This document shows, in pieces, positions 5,165 through 5,323 of a DNA stretch of 5,323 bases. Source of the stretch: Actinomycetes bacterium (GTDB lineage: Bacteria; Actinomycetota; Actinomycetes; Propionibacteriales; Propionibacteriaceae); NCBI GenBank assembly GCA_023387135.1, contig JAEWIK010000350.1, positions 1 to 5,323 of the forward strand, given 5' to 3'. The number at the start of each line of letters is the position of its first letter. The stretch's first letter is position 1. The notes under the pieces are model-generated. The model was not told the origin of the DNA, did no database searches, and was given only the letters and a program-made list of their open reading frames with translations. Both the position numbers and the translations under genes were made by a program.

Positions 5165-5323
5165 GTGGCAGAGGACGCGTCCCGGCCGAGGCCGACGGCG
5201 TCGGGCGCGCCGGACTCCCGCGGGGTGTTGCTCGCTGTCGGCGCCTACCTCTTCTGGGGCGTCTTCCCGTTCTACTTCCAGCTCGTCAAGGCGGCGGGCG
5301 CTCTCGAGGTGGTGGCCCACAGG
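5165..5323 (+). CDS. rarD: RarD-type EamA/DMT-family transporter, 5' part only
   Basis: The first 53 codons are present and the gene runs off the window. After a hydrophilic, Pro/Arg-rich leader of about 19 residues, residues 20-41 form the first membrane segment (GVLLAVGAYLFWGVFPFYFQ and following). They match the opening of the RarD family, whose E. coli member begins with a similar GVLLALAAYFIWG. A conserved-looking EVVAHR follows. RarD proteins are inner-membrane members of the drug/metabolite transporter superfamily, usually with ten membrane segments and about 300 residues, and their substrates are largely undefined. The GTG start is supported by the ribosome binding site. The gene is divergent from the dehydrogenase gene. 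A G-C hairpin lies just before its ribosome binding site. Family assignment is firm for such a short piece; RarD versus another EamA subgroup is a little less sure. Confidence 0.85.
   Translation, partial: MAEDASRPRPTASGAPDSRGVLLAVGAYLFWGVFPFYFQLVKAAGALEVVAHR

Overview
The window is very GC-rich, with G or C at nearly every third codon position, tight gene packing and GTG as well as ATG starts. Together with an ileS leader of the actinobacterial ultrashort-stem T-box type, this points to a chromosomal segment of an actinomycete (Actinomycetota). The Arg codon AGG is used fairly often in ileS, but that is not enough to name a genus. Nothing suggests a mobile element: no transposase, integrase, tRNA gene, CRISPR array or long repeat is visible.

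Layout. Positions 1-68 show no gene that can be supported; they may hold the end of an upstream gene plus a promoter. A candidate -10 (69-74) leads into a T-box riboswitch (about 88-263) that senses uncharged tRNA-Ile and appears to act by hiding or exposing the ribosome binding site of ileS. The complete ileS gene follows (264-3467, + strand); its product has a GTHH signature in place of HIGH. Fifteen bases later comes a small alpha/beta-hydrolase-fold gene (3483-4169, + strand), probably in the same transcript, whose catalytic Ser and His are both replaced. Its stop codon directly abuts the stop codon of a convergent short-chain dehydrogenase gene (4170-5021, - strand). A divergent intergenic region (5022-5164) with several inverted repeats separates that gene from the start of rarD (5165 to the window end, + strand, truncated by the window).

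How it works together. Only the ileS part has a visible regulatory logic. When tRNA-Ile is uncharged, its anticodon would read the AUC specifier in the stem I loop and its ACCA end would pair with the UGGU bulge. That stabilises the anti-sequestrator and frees the ileS ribosome binding site. No pathway clearly links ileS with the hydrolase-fold protein, the dehydrogenase and the RarD transporter. I see no convincing new multi-gene system. The points most worth a second look are the altered HIGH motif, the apparent pseudo-hydrolase cotranscribed with ileS, and the well-resolved translational T-box.
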